In this document: one piece after another, positions 34,807-43,199 of the stretch | How the letters are laid out: each line of letters opens with the position of its first letter | Numbering within the stretch: position 1 is the stretch's first letter | DNA from: Hyphomicrobiales bacterium | GTDB lineage: Bacteria > Pseudomonadota > Alphaproteobacteria > Rhizobiales > JAJFHC01 | Direction: 5' to 3' | Length of the DNA: 47,550 bases | Assembly (NCBI GenBank): GCA_021775835.1 | Contig: JAJFHC010000229.1 | Span: 1-47,550 of the forward strand | The notes under the pieces: generated by a model | Told to the model about the DNA's origin: nothing | The model's database searches: none | Seen by the model: the letters and a program-made list of their open reading frames with translations, nothing else | Position numbers and translations under genes: made by a program

Positions 34807-35526
34807 ATGCTCATGTTCGAATTCAGACCAATCCAGTCACTCTTGTCCATGTTTCGTGTGCATCGCCGCGGTTTTGCAGCGGCTCTGTGCGGGATGGTGG
34901 GCCTAACGTTTGCGGCCTCACAGGCCTGGAGCAGTCCCGGTTGGGAGTTGCTCAAGGTGCCCGGCAAGACCGCCGCCCAGTTTGCTCTAACCAAATCGGG
35001 AACCATCCGCGTGACGGCAAAGAGCGCTGTGGGTTTTCTCTACCGACCATTGCAAAACTCAGAAGCCAAGGGTTATCTGGTAGACTGGCGATGGCGCGTA
35101 GACCGTTCTTTCCCCGCAACCGATCTCACGGTGAAAGGCCAGGACGATCGGCCCCTGGCCCTTCATTTCTGGTTCGACGACCCCAAAAACTCCAGTTCAC
35201 TGTTTGGCGGCATCGGAAGCCTGCTCGGATTTCCGCGGGTTGGCTATGTTCTGACTTATGTCTGGGGCGGTAAGCAATCCCGGGGAACGGTGATGAAGAA
35301 TCCGCACTATGGCAAGGGCGCCATCATCGTTCTGCGTTCCGGCAAGGCCGCTCTGGGAAAATGGCGCCGGGAAAAACGCAACATTGCTGGAGACTTCAAA
35401 CGCAGTTTTGGCCACCTGCCCAAGCCAGGCACTCTGAAATACGTGGCCGTTTCCGGCGACAGCGACGATTCACTCTCGGATAGCGAGGCATCGATCTCCA
35501 ATCTTCGTTTCAGCGACGGGAACTGA
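34807..35526 (+). CDS. DUF3047 family exported protein
   Basis: The 239-residue protein carries an N-terminal hydrophobic, basic signal (RVHRRGFAAALCGMVGLTFAASQAWS, about residues 17-42), then the DUF3047 pattern: GFLYRPL, LVDWRWRVD, DDRPLALHFWFDDP, YVLTYVWGG and FKRSFGHLPKPGTLKYVAVSGDSDD (in part). This family is found in many proteobacteria, often near carbohydrate or envelope genes, and has no known activity. I use the ATG at 34807, but no strong ribosome site is present, and ATG 34813 or 34849 is also possible. It lies 98 bases after the EEP gene and four bases before the ferritin-like gene. Confidence 0.78.
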   Translation: MLMFEFRPIQSLLSMFRVHRRGFAAALCGMVGLTFAASQAWSSPGWELLKVPGKTAAQFALTKSGTIRVTAKSAVGFLYRPLQNSEAKGYLVDWRWRVDRSFPATDLTVKGQDDRPLALHFWFDDPKNSSSLFGGIGSLLGFPRVGYVLTYVWGGKQSRGTVMKNPHYGKGAIIVLRSGKAALGKWRREKRNIAGDFKRSFGHLPKPGTLKYVAVSGDSDDSLSDSEASISNLRFSDGN

Positions 35527-35530
35527 TACC

Positions 35531-36352
35531 GTGCGGCCCCACCAGTCGACACCAGAGCATCGTTCGACAACAGTGAATCAGGTTCTGGACAAAAGTCCCC
35601 GGAGAACCGATCGCATTGCAGCACTCGCCGAGAAAGGCCAGAGCGCCCAACATCAGACCGCCTCCGACTTTGACTGGGACCGACCGGCGGGAATACCCGT
35701 ATGGTTGCCCAACCGGGTTGCCGCATCGGCCATAAGCCAGTTCTATCACGGTGAAATTGCAACCGCCCGGATGTGCCGCCAGATTTTCAGCGACCTTGCT
35801 TCCCATGATGCGGAAAAATTCGTCGAAACCCAGATCGACGACGAGCTGCGCCACGCGGACATCTACGACCGGTATCTGGCGAAACTCGGTGGCGTCCGCG
35901 AGCCTGCCCGGCATATCTCGCAGGCCTACCACAGGGCGCTCACATGGACCGGTGCACCACAGGCCCAGATTCTGGCTTTTCATGTGGTCCTTGAAGGCGA
36001 GGCGGTACGGCTACAGCACAGCGTCGACATGTGGATGCCCTGTGCATTTTTCAGGGAAATAAGCGGCGTGATCGCCCGAGACGAGGCGCGCCACGTCGCC
36101 TTCGGCAAGATTTATCTTCGCGAGAGTCTGCCAGCGTTGGCCCTGCAGGAACGGTTGGCTATCTACCGATGGGTAAGGGACATCTGGTTTGACGCAGCCC
36201 GCTCCGCGGTTGGCCGCTACGCGCCACCGGCTTTCCTGGGCGGCGCGCGATGGCGCCGGTGGCTTGAAAGAAAATGGCTGGAGCGCCTGTCCGATCTTGC
36301 GGCGGCCGGCCTTTTCGTGCCTCAGGAACGCAGGATCTTCGAGAACGCATGA
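35531..36352 (+). CDS. Ferritin-like diiron protein, unknown substrate
   Basis: This 273-residue protein shows the four-helix ferritin-like diiron pattern. There is a first glutamate near 75 (FYHGEIATAR), E105-L-R-H108 in DDELRH, the third-helix glutamates in EGEAVRL (about 155-157), and E185-A-R-H188 in RDEARHVAFG. The two ExxH motifs fit an R2-like or oxygenase-type diiron site. GTG 35531 follows GGGAACTGATACC, four bases after the upstream gene, and its stop overlaps the glycosyltransferase start (ATGA). It is therefore an integral part of the run. It could oxidise a lipid, sugar or other small molecule. I cannot place it in a characterised family. Confidence 0.82.
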   Translation: MRPHQSTPEHRSTTVNQVLDKSPRRTDRIAALAEKGQSAQHQTASDFDWDRPAGIPVWLPNRVAASAISQFYHGEIATARMCRQIFSDLASHDAEKFVETQIDDELRHADIYDRYLAKLGGVREPARHISQAYHRALTWTGAPQAQILAFHVVLEGEAVRLQHSVDMWMPCAFFREISGVIARDEARHVAFGKIYLRESLPALALQERLAIYRWVRDIWFDAARSAVGRYAPPAFLGGARWRRWLERKWLERLSDLAAAGLFVPQERRIFENA

Positions 36353-37050
36353 ACCTGACAGTCATCATTCCAACCTTGAATGAAGCATCTACAATCGGCG
36401 CGTTGGTCGACATGCTGAAACGCCAGAACCCTGATGTCCGGGTTGTCGTGGCCGACGGCGGAAGCACGGATGAAACCCCCGAGATCGCCCGCACCGCCGG
36501 TGCCGTTGTAACCGACGGACTTCCCGGCCGGGGCAAGCAGCTCATCGGCGGCCTGGTCTATGCCTGTGGTGAAGCAGTTCTGTTTCTCCATGCCGACACC
36601 CGTCTGGGTCGGGATGGCCTGGCCGCAATCGAAGAAGCGCTGGCGGATGACGCGGTCATTGGCGGCAATTTCCGGGTGATCTTCGACGGTGACACAAAAT
36701 TTGCCGGGTGGCTGACCGGATTTTATGCCCGCTTGCGACGTCGGGGTCTGTATTATGGCGACTCTGGTATATTCATCCGACGCTCAATTCTTGCGGCAAT
36801 CGGTGGCATCCGACCACTTGACGTCATGGAAGATTTCGATCTCGTTCGCCGCATGGAAAAGGCCGGCAAGACTGTCTGTATCGACGACCCACCCGTCATT
36901 ACGTCATCCCGTCGCTTCCAGGGACGCATGCCAATAGCCATATTCTTGCAATGGGTTCTGCTCCATGCCCTGTTCCTGATAGGGGTGCCCGCAAAATGGC
37001 TTGAACGACTCTACCGTTCCAAACAGCATGTCCCCTCAGAGCAGGTCTGA
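36349..37050 (+). CDS. GT2 family glycosyltransferase (TIGR04283-like)
   Basis: The 233-residue protein has the GT-A opening VIIPTLNEASTIGALV, VVVADGGSTDET with the nucleotide-binding aspartate, GRGKQLIGGLVYACGE and LFLHADTRLG. This pattern matches the TIGR04283 group linked to arsenosugar or radical-SAM-associated clusters. A basic, hydrophobic C-terminus (about residues 200-222) may sit on the membrane. The ATG at 36349 overlaps the preceding TGA by four bases. No radical-SAM gene is adjacent. A GC-containing hairpin covers its stop. Confidence 0.87.
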   Translation: MNLTVIIPTLNEASTIGALVDMLKRQNPDVRVVVADGGSTDETPEIARTAGAVVTDGLPGRGKQLIGGLVYACGEAVLFLHADTRLGRDGLAAIEEALADDAVIGGNFRVIFDGDTKFAGWLTGFYARLRRRGLYYGDSGIFIRRSILAAIGGIRPLDVMEDFDLVRRMEKAGKTVCIDDPPVITSSRRFQGRMPIAIFLQWVLLHALFLIGVPAKWLERLYRSKQHVPSEQV

Positions 37051-37053
37051 GGG
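37033..37053. terminator. Hairpin over the stop of the GT2 gene
   Basis: CCCTCAGA (37033-37040) and TCTGAGGG (37046-37053) form a perfect 8-bp stem with a 5-base loop. The stop TGA (37048-37050) lies in the right arm. No U-tract follows. It is the likely end of the five-gene run, facing the convergent DUF547 gene. Confidence 0.5.
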
Positions 37054-37086
37054 AACATTGTGCTACGGGTAGTCGGGACGACACTA

Positions 37087-37947
37087 TCAGGCGCCGTTCA
37101 ACCGCCAGTCGTAATCTGTATCGTGAAGGTCACCGATTTTCTTCAGCTTCTTCTTCAGGCCGGGCTTTGCGTATTTGAGCAGGTGCGACAGGACGCGTTT
37201 TTCCGAACCACCGAAATCCTGGATGAACCAGTCATAAATACGGGAAACCACGACCTTCTTTCCCTTGATCTTCACGCCTCTTTCGCTGTTCACGAAATTT
37301 TTTGCAGCAACCGACAGAAGACCGTTCACGTTCTTCGCGGTATATGCTTTGGGCTGAAGGTCGGGACAGCCGATTGAGGCGCAGTTGACCGCATAGTGTA
37401 TCCGGCTGTCGCGCCAGATTGGCCTGAGAATCCGGTGTTCGATATCGTTGAGGGTGAGCGCCACGCCTTCGACCTTGACGAGCTTCTTGCCCCAGGGTCC
37501 GTCGGCGAATAGTCCCGGCGAGATGTCGATATCGCGAATGCTCTTTACCGGAAAATGGTCGAGCACGACGCTGATCGTGACCGCGTTATAGAGGTTGATC
37601 CAGTATGCCAGTTGGGCTTTTCGCGAGTAGGTTCGGATCTTCACCTTGCCCATTTTTCCGATAAAGGATTTCAAGGCCTTCTTGTCTGCCGCGCCGACCG
37701 CTGCGTATCGGAACCGGTTCACTCTTTTTGAAGACGGTTTGACATATTTTTTCAGCAGCCTGTTCCAGACGCTGTAGTCAATCGTCTTGTTCGCGCTGTT
37801 GGAATGAGCCGACCAGCGCTTCCACAGTTCCGCCTTTGGAGCAAACAACCGCTCGCCGCTTCCGAACCCGGCAAGCATGGTTACAACAACGGCCAATGAT
37901 GCAATCTTGCCGACGCGCGGTGCACTTCGTTTTACACTGTTCCACAT
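37087..37947 (-). CDS. DUF547 domain protein, exported
   Basis: The 286-residue protein has an N-terminal membrane anchor or signal (KIASLAVVVTMLAGFG, about residues 14-29), then the DUF547 core: DYSVWNRLLKKYV, QLAYWINLYNAVTISVVLDHFPV (in part: YWINLYNAVTI) and HYAVNCASIGCPDL with two cysteines. RIYDWFIQDFGG and a basic C-terminus close it. DUF547 proteins are widespread and mostly uncharacterised. The ATG at 37947 is taken as start; a longer TTG start eight codons upstream is possible. It is convergent with the GT2 gene, and its upstream neighbour is a divergent periplasmic rhodanese. Confidence 0.85.
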   Translation of the reverse strand: MWNSVKRSAPRVGKIASLAVVVTMLAGFGSGERLFAPKAELWKRWSAHSNSANKTIDYSVWNRLLKKYVKPSSKRVNRFRYAAVGAADKKALKSFIGKMGKVKIRTYSRKAQLAYWINLYNAVTISVVLDHFPVKSIRDIDISPGLFADGPWGKKLVKVEGVALTLNDIEHRILRPIWRDSRIHYAVNCASIGCPDLQPKAYTAKNVNGLLSVAAKNFVNSERGVKIKGKKVVVSRIYDWFIQDFGGSEKRVLSHLLKYAKPGLKKKLKKIGDLHDTDYDWRLNGA

Positions 37948-38168
37948 TTGATCAATGGATCCCTCTGCCAAAATTCATATTATTTGCGATGTGCGCAATC
38001 TGCTCGTGCATTTCAAATCACTGCATTACAAATACTCGTGAGATATGGTGAATTTCTGGCCGTTCAGGTAGCAGGAAGTTGAACGCCGCAGTGCGGAAGG
38101 TCATCGCACTATGGTCCCTGAATGGTTAGAATGAGACCACCAGAAGATACACCTACCGGAGCAAACAC

Positions 38169-38606
38169 ATGCGCCGACATTTCGCATTCGTCCTGATCGT
38201 CGTAACCCTGTCTTGGCTCGGCAATGCCTCGGCTGTTGCGCAGCAGAGCCTGCCTGAGATCATATCCACCCCGCAGGCTCAGGAAATGATGGCAAGTGGA
38301 AAGCTCACACTTCTGGATATTCGGCAGCCGAGCGAGTGGCAACACACCGGGGTCGCCAAGGGTGCCGTCCTTTTGACAATGCATCGTCACGACTTTCTTG
38401 AAGCACTTCTGAGGCTGGTCGGCAACGACAAGGCAAAACCCATTGCCCTCATCTGTGCAACCGGCGGACGGTCCGCAATGGCCCGGAAATTCCTGATCAA
38501 GCAAGGCTTCAAGGATGTAGCGGACGTCAACGAAGGCATGCTCGGCAACAACCGCGGCCCCGGCTGGTTGCGGCGTGGACAACCCGTCCAGGCCTACGCG
38601 CCGTAA
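38169..38606 (+). CDS. Periplasmic rhodanese-like sulfurtransferase
   Basis: The 145-residue protein starts with a signal peptide (residues 1-24, ending SAVAQQ), then one rhodanese domain. LLDIRQPSEWQHTG near residue 48 is the first conserved motif. ALICATGGRSAMA carries the active-site Cys96. The length and loop fit single-domain sulfur or phosphatase-like rhodaneses of the periplasm. GGAG lies eight bases before the ATG. It lies between divergent DUF547 and convergent comE, so it has no obvious operon partner. A role in moving reactive sulfur is plausible given nearby sulfonate genes, but unproven. Confidence 0.88.
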   Translation: MRRHFAFVLIVVTLSWLGNASAVAQQSLPEIISTPQAQEMMASGKLTLLDIRQPSEWQHTGVAKGAVLLTMHRHDFLEALLRLVGNDKAKPIALICATGGRSAMARKFLIKQGFKDVADVNEGMLGNNRGPGWLRRGQPVQAYAP

Positions 38607-38644
38607 ACCACTTCAGGTACTATTTCTGACAGGCCGTCAATCTT

Positions 38645-39220
38645 TTACGCAGCCAGACCCAACGCAGAACGAAACCGGTGCTTCAGGATGACCGCATCGC
38701 GTTCGGGCAGAACACGCGGCGGATCGTCGGCAGCGATTGCGATATCGGCAAACAGCAGCCCCGAAGTCTCCCGTGAGCGGTCCGCAAACGACTCCACGTC
38801 CGACTCTGCCGTAATCGACATCGCTTCGGGAAATCCCGCCCCTCTTGCCATCATCGCCAGGTTCGCACCCAAAGCCGTATGACTCTTCTGCATGCCGGTT
38901 TCGCCGTAACGCGCATTGTTCAGCACGGCAATACTGAGATTCAGGGGCGCCCTGGCCGCAATCGTTGCAAGGCTGCCGACGCCCATCAGCATCTCACCGT
39001 CGCCGGTAATCACCAGAACCGGTCGATCCGGTTGTGCGATTGCGAGGCCGAAGCCGATCGCCGAGGCACCGCCCATGGCACCCCAGAGATAGAAATTCAG
39101 ATCATGATCTCCGACCGCTGCCAGGTCCCATGTCGCTGATCCAAGCCCCGAGACGACCAGGAGGTCCCCCCGGTCCTTCACGAGGTGGGCCACAACATCG
39201 CGACGAGACAATATGCTCAT
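38645..39220 (-). CDS. comE: Sulfopyruvate decarboxylase beta subunit (TPP-binding)
   Basis: The 191-residue protein is the PP domain of a TPP decarboxylase. VITGDGEMLMGVGSLATIA starts at GDG (73-75) and ends in VLNN (101-102), the GDG-X25-NN ThDP motif. YGETGMQKSHTA is typical of ComE-type subunits. Sulfopyruvate decarboxylase turns sulfopyruvate into sulfoacetaldehyde and CO2. It starts 11 bases after the ComD gene. A split phosphonopyruvate decarboxylase is an alternative reading. The cuyA-like gene 10 kb away makes a sulfonate role attractive. Confidence 0.82.
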   Translation of the reverse strand: MSILSRRDVVAHLVKDRGDLLVVSGLGSATWDLAAVGDHDLNFYLWGAMGGASAIGFGLAIAQPDRPVLVITGDGEMLMGVGSLATIAARAPLNLSIAVLNNARYGETGMQKSHTALGANLAMMARGAGFPEAMSITAESDVESFADRSRETSGLLFADIAIAADDPPRVLPERDAVILKHRFRSALGLAA

Positions 39221-39231
39221 GAGCCCGCTCC

Positions 39232-39768
39232 CTACCAGACTTTGCGCCCGATCAGGCGCTGTCCCAACAATACCGCCACGGCCTGTTCGGCGTTGAAGGC
39301 AAGGTCCGCAGCAGCGGCCACCACCTCGTCAATTTCACCTTCCTGATCGGCCCGGTAACACTGAACACCCATAAGTTCCAGAGCCGGTTGCGTCGCCTTC
39401 GACATCGGCACCTGCCACGGATTGAACTCCGCCCATTCGCCGCGCATGGTCACCAGCATCAGCAAAGGAAAACGTCCGTTGGATGTCAGGCTGAGCATGT
39501 TGATGCAATTGCCGACACCACTCGACTGCATCAGCAGGGCGCCTCTTGCACCGCCCAGCCATGTCCCGGCGAGTAAGGCAATCCCTTCTTCTTCTGCCGT
39601 CAGCGGCAATGCTGCCATGTCCGGGTCTTCATGACACAGGTCGATAAGCGCCTTGTGGCCGGCATCGGGAACGTAGGCCACCTGGCTGATCCCCGATTTC
39701 TGAAACCGCGCGTGAATTTCGCTCGGCCAGCGCTTGGGCGACAGGTCGCTTTGTGCGGGTTGGTTCAT
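39232..39768 (-). CDS. comD: Sulfopyruvate decarboxylase alpha subunit (PYR domain)
   Basis: The 178-residue protein is the pyrimidine domain of a two-subunit TPP decarboxylase. LPLTAEEEGIALLAGTWLGG holds the catalytic glutamate (E59-E61 region) and GALLMQSSGVGNCINMLSL (in part: MQSSGVGNCIN) matches ComD. The second subunit follows 11 bases later on the same strand. Known ComD/ComE work in coenzyme M biosynthesis in archaea, and in sulfopyruvate breakdown in bacteria. It lies 42 bases after the extensin-like gene stop, and could share that transcript. The ribosome site is weak. No xsc (sulfoacetaldehyde acetyltransferase) is in the window. Confidence 0.83.
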   Translation of the reverse strand: MNQPAQSDLSPKRWPSEIHARFQKSGISQVAYVPDAGHKALIDLCHEDPDMAALPLTAEEEGIALLAGTWLGGARGALLMQSSGVGNCINMLSLTSNGRFPLLMLVTMRGEWAEFNPWQVPMSKATQPALELMGVQCYRADQEGEIDEVVAAAADLAFNAEQAVAVLLGQRLIGRKVW

Positions 39769-39810
39769 TGCTAGACTGGTCTCCGGCAGGACTTCCTGAT
39801 TGCTACTGTA

Positions 39811-40584
39811 TCATTCACAAATCCGGTAATGTCCAGAGCGGCCGTGCTTTCCGATGTCCACATGGAAATGCGTCGCGTGAGCAGCATTGGAGCCCGGACC
39901 AAGAACGGTGGTGAAATAACCGCATGCGGTGGTGCGCACGGCCTTGAGGAAACGTCTTCCTTCAGGGGAGGTCTCCTTGCCGATGGCAATCTTGCGATTG
40001 TTGCTAAGCCTGAAACTCACCAGATCGATCGCCGTGCCGAAGGAATGTTCGCTAAGTTTCGCGCCCGTGACCCGGTTACGCGTGCGGCAGTTGTACCCCG
40101 GCCCCACATGAATGCTCGCGAGCGAGGCTCCCATATGCTGGCGTGCAAGTGGCGCCACCACATCGGATATCCAGGTAGCGAATGAACGGGCAAATTTGCA
40201 GCTGAGCATGGGTTCGGCAGAAAGGGCGACCCCGGCCCCACGCGCCGAAACCACATCGAGGACAACCGGATCCTCCATGCCGCACCCCTTGGCGTTCCGG
40301 AACGACGCCTCCCGGCGTGCTTTGGGCACAATGGCGCGCAGAGCGCGGTAACACGACGCTGAAGCTGCGGATTGCGGGTTGTTCTTCGGCAGGCTGCCTT
40401 GCTCTCCGCGGTCATTCAGGATCTGTGAGACCGCCTGGTTTGTGGGCGCCGGTTTGGGGCGCGGCACGGGCACTTTCCCGTTCGCGGCAAAAGCCGTGCC
40501 GGGCATCACGCCGGAGCACATGAAGTACAACACAGCGAGCACCATCGGTGCACCTGCTCCCCCGCGAACAGTCTTGCCTGACAC
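39811..40584 (-). CDS. Extensin-like C-terminal domain protein, exported
   Basis: The 257-residue product starts at GTG 40584, with GAGAGG six bases upstream. This gives an N-terminal signal peptide ending PGTAFAANG. The longer TTG frame from 40653 is not supported. A Pro-rich linker (VPVPRPKPAPT) precedes the extensin-C domain: SCKFARSFATWI, HVGPGYNCRTRN, LSEHSFGTAIDLVSF with the metal-like His/Asp pattern, and THFHVDIG. The domain relates to the LD-carboxypeptidase/VanY-like metallopeptidase fold, so a cell-wall peptidase role is plausible. It reads away from ccoS, with comDE downstream. Confidence 0.85.
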   Translation of the reverse strand: MSGKTVRGGAGAPMVLAVLYFMCSGVMPGTAFAANGKVPVPRPKPAPTNQAVSQILNDRGEQGSLPKNNPQSAASASCYRALRAIVPKARREASFRNAKGCGMEDPVVLDVVSARGAGVALSAEPMLSCKFARSFATWISDVVAPLARQHMGASLASIHVGPGYNCRTRNRVTGAKLSEHSFGTAIDLVSFRLSNNRKIAIGKETSPEGRRFLKAVRTTACGYFTTVLGPGSNAAHATHFHVDIGKHGRSGHYRICE

Positions 40585-40668
40585 GTTCCACCTCTCAGGA
40601 TTGATGCCCCTCAATCCGGAGAAATATTGAACATGCTTTGCCGTCAAAGACAACCCGGCGCGGACAGC

Positions 40669-40848
40669 TCACAGTGAGTTTTGAGGCTTTTCCGACGTTT
40701 CCTTCTGGCTCTCGTCGTCGATCAGGATTCGTGCAGCGGCGCCATCCAGATCCTCGAACTGCCCCGATCTCAGGGCCCACAGGAAACCGGCCAGCCCCAG
40801 CAGACCGAGAAACAACGCAACCGGGATGAGATATAGCAGCGCAGTCAT
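40669..40848 (-). CDS. ccoS: cbb3 oxidase maturation protein CcoS
   Basis: CcoS is a small inner-membrane protein required for metal and heme maturation of cbb3 oxidase. The 59-residue product begins MTALLYLIPVALFLG and has the family motif AGFLWALRSGQFEDLDG, with an acidic tail (IDDESQKE). The ATG overlaps the ccoI stop by four bases (ATGA). The gene is easy to miss because it is under 60 codons. It is the last of ccoNOQPGHIS. Its neighbour downstream, the extensin-like gene, starts 84 bases after its stop. Confidence 0.93.
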   Translation of the reverse strand: MTALLYLIPVALFLGLLGLAGFLWALRSGQFEDLDGAAARILIDDESQKETSEKPQNSL

Positions 40849-43199
40849 GAGAACACTTCCCGCTTATCTGCACTTGTTGGAGACCGGTCCCAACCCTTGG
40901 CCATCGCGGATTGCGTGGCCGATTGTACGCTTTGTGCGGATACACCTGCGCGCCTTTGTCCGGACACACGCAAGCGCAACGCATTGACCGTCACCGCAAG
41001 CGAGGAACCGGACATCGCCAGTGCTGCAACCAGCGGCGATGCCAGTCCCGCCGCCGCGACCGGTACGGCGATCAGGTTATAGAGAACGGCCAGTGCAAAA
41101 TTCTGCCGGATCAACTTGCGGGAGCCGCTTGCCACGTCAATTGCTGCTAGAACAGAATCCAACCCTTTGCCGAGGAATACAAAATCCGATGCGGTGCGGC
41201 CGACATCGGATGCGTCCGAAGGCGCCATGGAGGCATGACCTGCGGCAAGCGCCGGTGCATCGTTCATGCCATCCCCCACCATCAGGACCCGCCGTCCCTG
41301 CCGCGCAAGATCGGCCAGATGATCGAGTTTCTGCTGTGGTGAGGCTTCTGCACGAAAGGTATCGACACCGAGTGCCGCTGCCACGGGAGACACGGCAGAC
41401 TCTCTGTCGCCAGAAAGAATTTCCACATGCAGGCCTCTATCCTTGAGATCGGCGATTACGGAAACAGCCACTGGACGCAAGGAATCTTCAAACGAAAACA
41501 CAGTTTGCAGAGTCTCGCCGACACTCAGGCAAAGTTGCAGAGTCGCATCGCCCTTGGTGTCATTGGCCGACCCGCTGACCCAGGTCGACTTGCCCAGCCG
41601 CACCGGTTGTCCATCAAGTCGTCCCTCAAGACCATGGCCGGGGATTTCCCGAACCTCGTCTATTCTCTTCGGCGTTACATTGCGTACAGACGCCAGGGAT
41701 GTCATCGCTCGCGAGAGAGGATGACGGCTGCCTCCGGAAAGCCCTGCCGCGATGGAGATCATCTCGTCGTCGAAATCGGATGTCTGGCATGGACGGGGTT
41801 CACCCAGGGACAACGTGCCGGTCTTGTCAAAGACGACAGTGTCGATCTCCGATAGCCTTTCGAGCGCCGAACCGTCCTTGACCAGGATACCGCGCCGGAA
41901 CAGCACACCGCTCGCCACGACCTGTACGGCCGGCACCGCTAAGCCGAGCGCACAAGGACAGGTAATGATCAGCACGGAGATCGCCACAATCGTCGATAAG
42001 TGCCAGTCACCGCCGGACCACCACATCCAGCCCAGAAACGTCAAGGCGGCGGCAACATGAACTGCCGGCGCATAAATCTGAGCAGCCCGATCAGCCCAGC
42101 GCATGTAACGCGCCTTGCGCGATTCAGCGGTTTCCATCAATCGGATGACATCAGCCAGAAACGTTTCCTCACCGGTCGCCCGGGTCGCCACACGCACGGG
42201 CGCCGTCAGGTTCAAGGTTCCAGAATACACTGCCACGCCTATCGTGACCGTTTCCGGTGCACTCTCCCCCGTGAGCAGCGACACATCGATGTCGCTGCTT
42301 CCTCTGATCACTTCACCGTCAACCGGAATTCTCTCACCGGCGGCCACAACAACCACATCCCCCGGCCGAACCTGCGCCAAAGGCACGGTGCGGGTAATGC
42401 CTTCTGAAGCCTCAATCACGGCCGTCTGCGACATCAACCGCATCATCTGCTGAACCGCAGAACGCGCCCGTGCCCGCATGACACTGTCGAGATAGCGTCC
42501 TACCAGCAGAAAGAACAACAGGGTAACGGAGGCATCGAAATAGGCTTGCGCTCCGTGGGTCGCGGTTTCATAAAGGCTCAGGCCGAGGGCCAGGAGGACT
42601 GCCAGCGAAATCGGCACGTCCATGTTGAGGGTCCGGTTGCGCAGCACTCTCAGGGCCGAGACAAAAAACGGCCGACCGCCGTAAATTACAGCAGGCACGG
42701 CAATCAGGGCGGACATCCAGTGAAACAGCACCCGCGTCGTGTCACTGGCGCCCGACCAAATCGATACCGACAGCAGCATGATGTTGGCGGCCGCAAAACC
42801 GGTAACTGCGAGAGATCGCAGCAGCACACGTCCTTCTTGGTCTTTGTCACCGGCAGCCAGGGCATGGGCATCGAACGGCCTGACATCATAACCCGCCCGC
42901 TCAACGGCTGCGATAATGTCGTCGGCCCTCAAGTCACCGGCATTCCAGTCCACTGCCACGCGCCTGGTTGAAAGATTGACTCGCGCTGAACGAACCCCCT
43001 CGATGGCATTGAGGCTACCTTCCACTTTGGAAATGCATCCCGCACACGTCATGGCCGGCACCATCAGATCGATGTGCATTGCCCCTCCATCCAAGGTACG
43101 GACAAAGGCATCGAATTCGCCGGCGGATGGCGTGTGCCGATCAGGCACGATATCGGGCCTTGGCACCAGATCGGATGTCGATGCCTTGCAGCACGCCAT
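40845..43199 (-). CDS. ccoI: Copper-transporting P1B-type ATPase for cbb3 oxidase
   Basis: CcoI (FixI) supplies copper to the binuclear centre of CcoN. The 784-residue protein has an N-terminal MACC and the copper-binding domain MTCAGC (50-55), actuator TGES (310-313), the transport motif CPC (414-416), DKTGT with the phosphorylated Asp (458-462), the HP pair (493-494), and GDGMNDAP (642-649). Length and order are typical of FixI. The ATG overlaps the ccoH stop by one base. The stop overlaps the ccoS start. It is inner-membrane and most likely part of the ccoGHIS unit. Confidence 0.95.
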   Translation of the reverse strand: MACCKASTSDLVPRPDIVPDRHTPSAGEFDAFVRTLDGGAMHIDLMVPAMTCAGCISKVEGSLNAIEGVRSARVNLSTRRVAVDWNAGDLRADDIIAAVERAGYDVRPFDAHALAAGDKDQEGRVLLRSLAVTGFAAANIMLLSVSIWSGASDTTRVLFHWMSALIAVPAVIYGGRPFFVSALRVLRNRTLNMDVPISLAVLLALGLSLYETATHGAQAYFDASVTLLFFLLVGRYLDSVMRARARSAVQQMMRLMSQTAVIEASEGITRTVPLAQVRPGDVVVVAAGERIPVDGEVIRGSSDIDVSLLTGESAPETVTIGVAVYSGTLNLTAPVRVATRATGEETFLADVIRLMETAESRKARYMRWADRAAQIYAPAVHVAAALTFLGWMWWSGGDWHLSTIVAISVLIITCPCALGLAVPAVQVVASGVLFRRGILVKDGSALERLSEIDTVVFDKTGTLSLGEPRPCQTSDFDDEMISIAAGLSGGSRHPLSRAMTSLASVRNVTPKRIDEVREIPGHGLEGRLDGQPVRLGKSTWVSGSANDTKGDATLQLCLSVGETLQTVFSFEDSLRPVAVSVIADLKDRGLHVEILSGDRESAVSPVAAALGVDTFRAEASPQQKLDHLADLARQGRRVLMVGDGMNDAPALAAGHASMAPSDASDVGRTASDFVFLGKGLDSVLAAIDVASGSRKLIRQNFALAVLYNLIAVPVAAAGLASPLVAALAMSGSSLAVTVNALRLRVSGQRRAGVSAQSVQSATQSAMAKGWDRSPTSADKREVFS

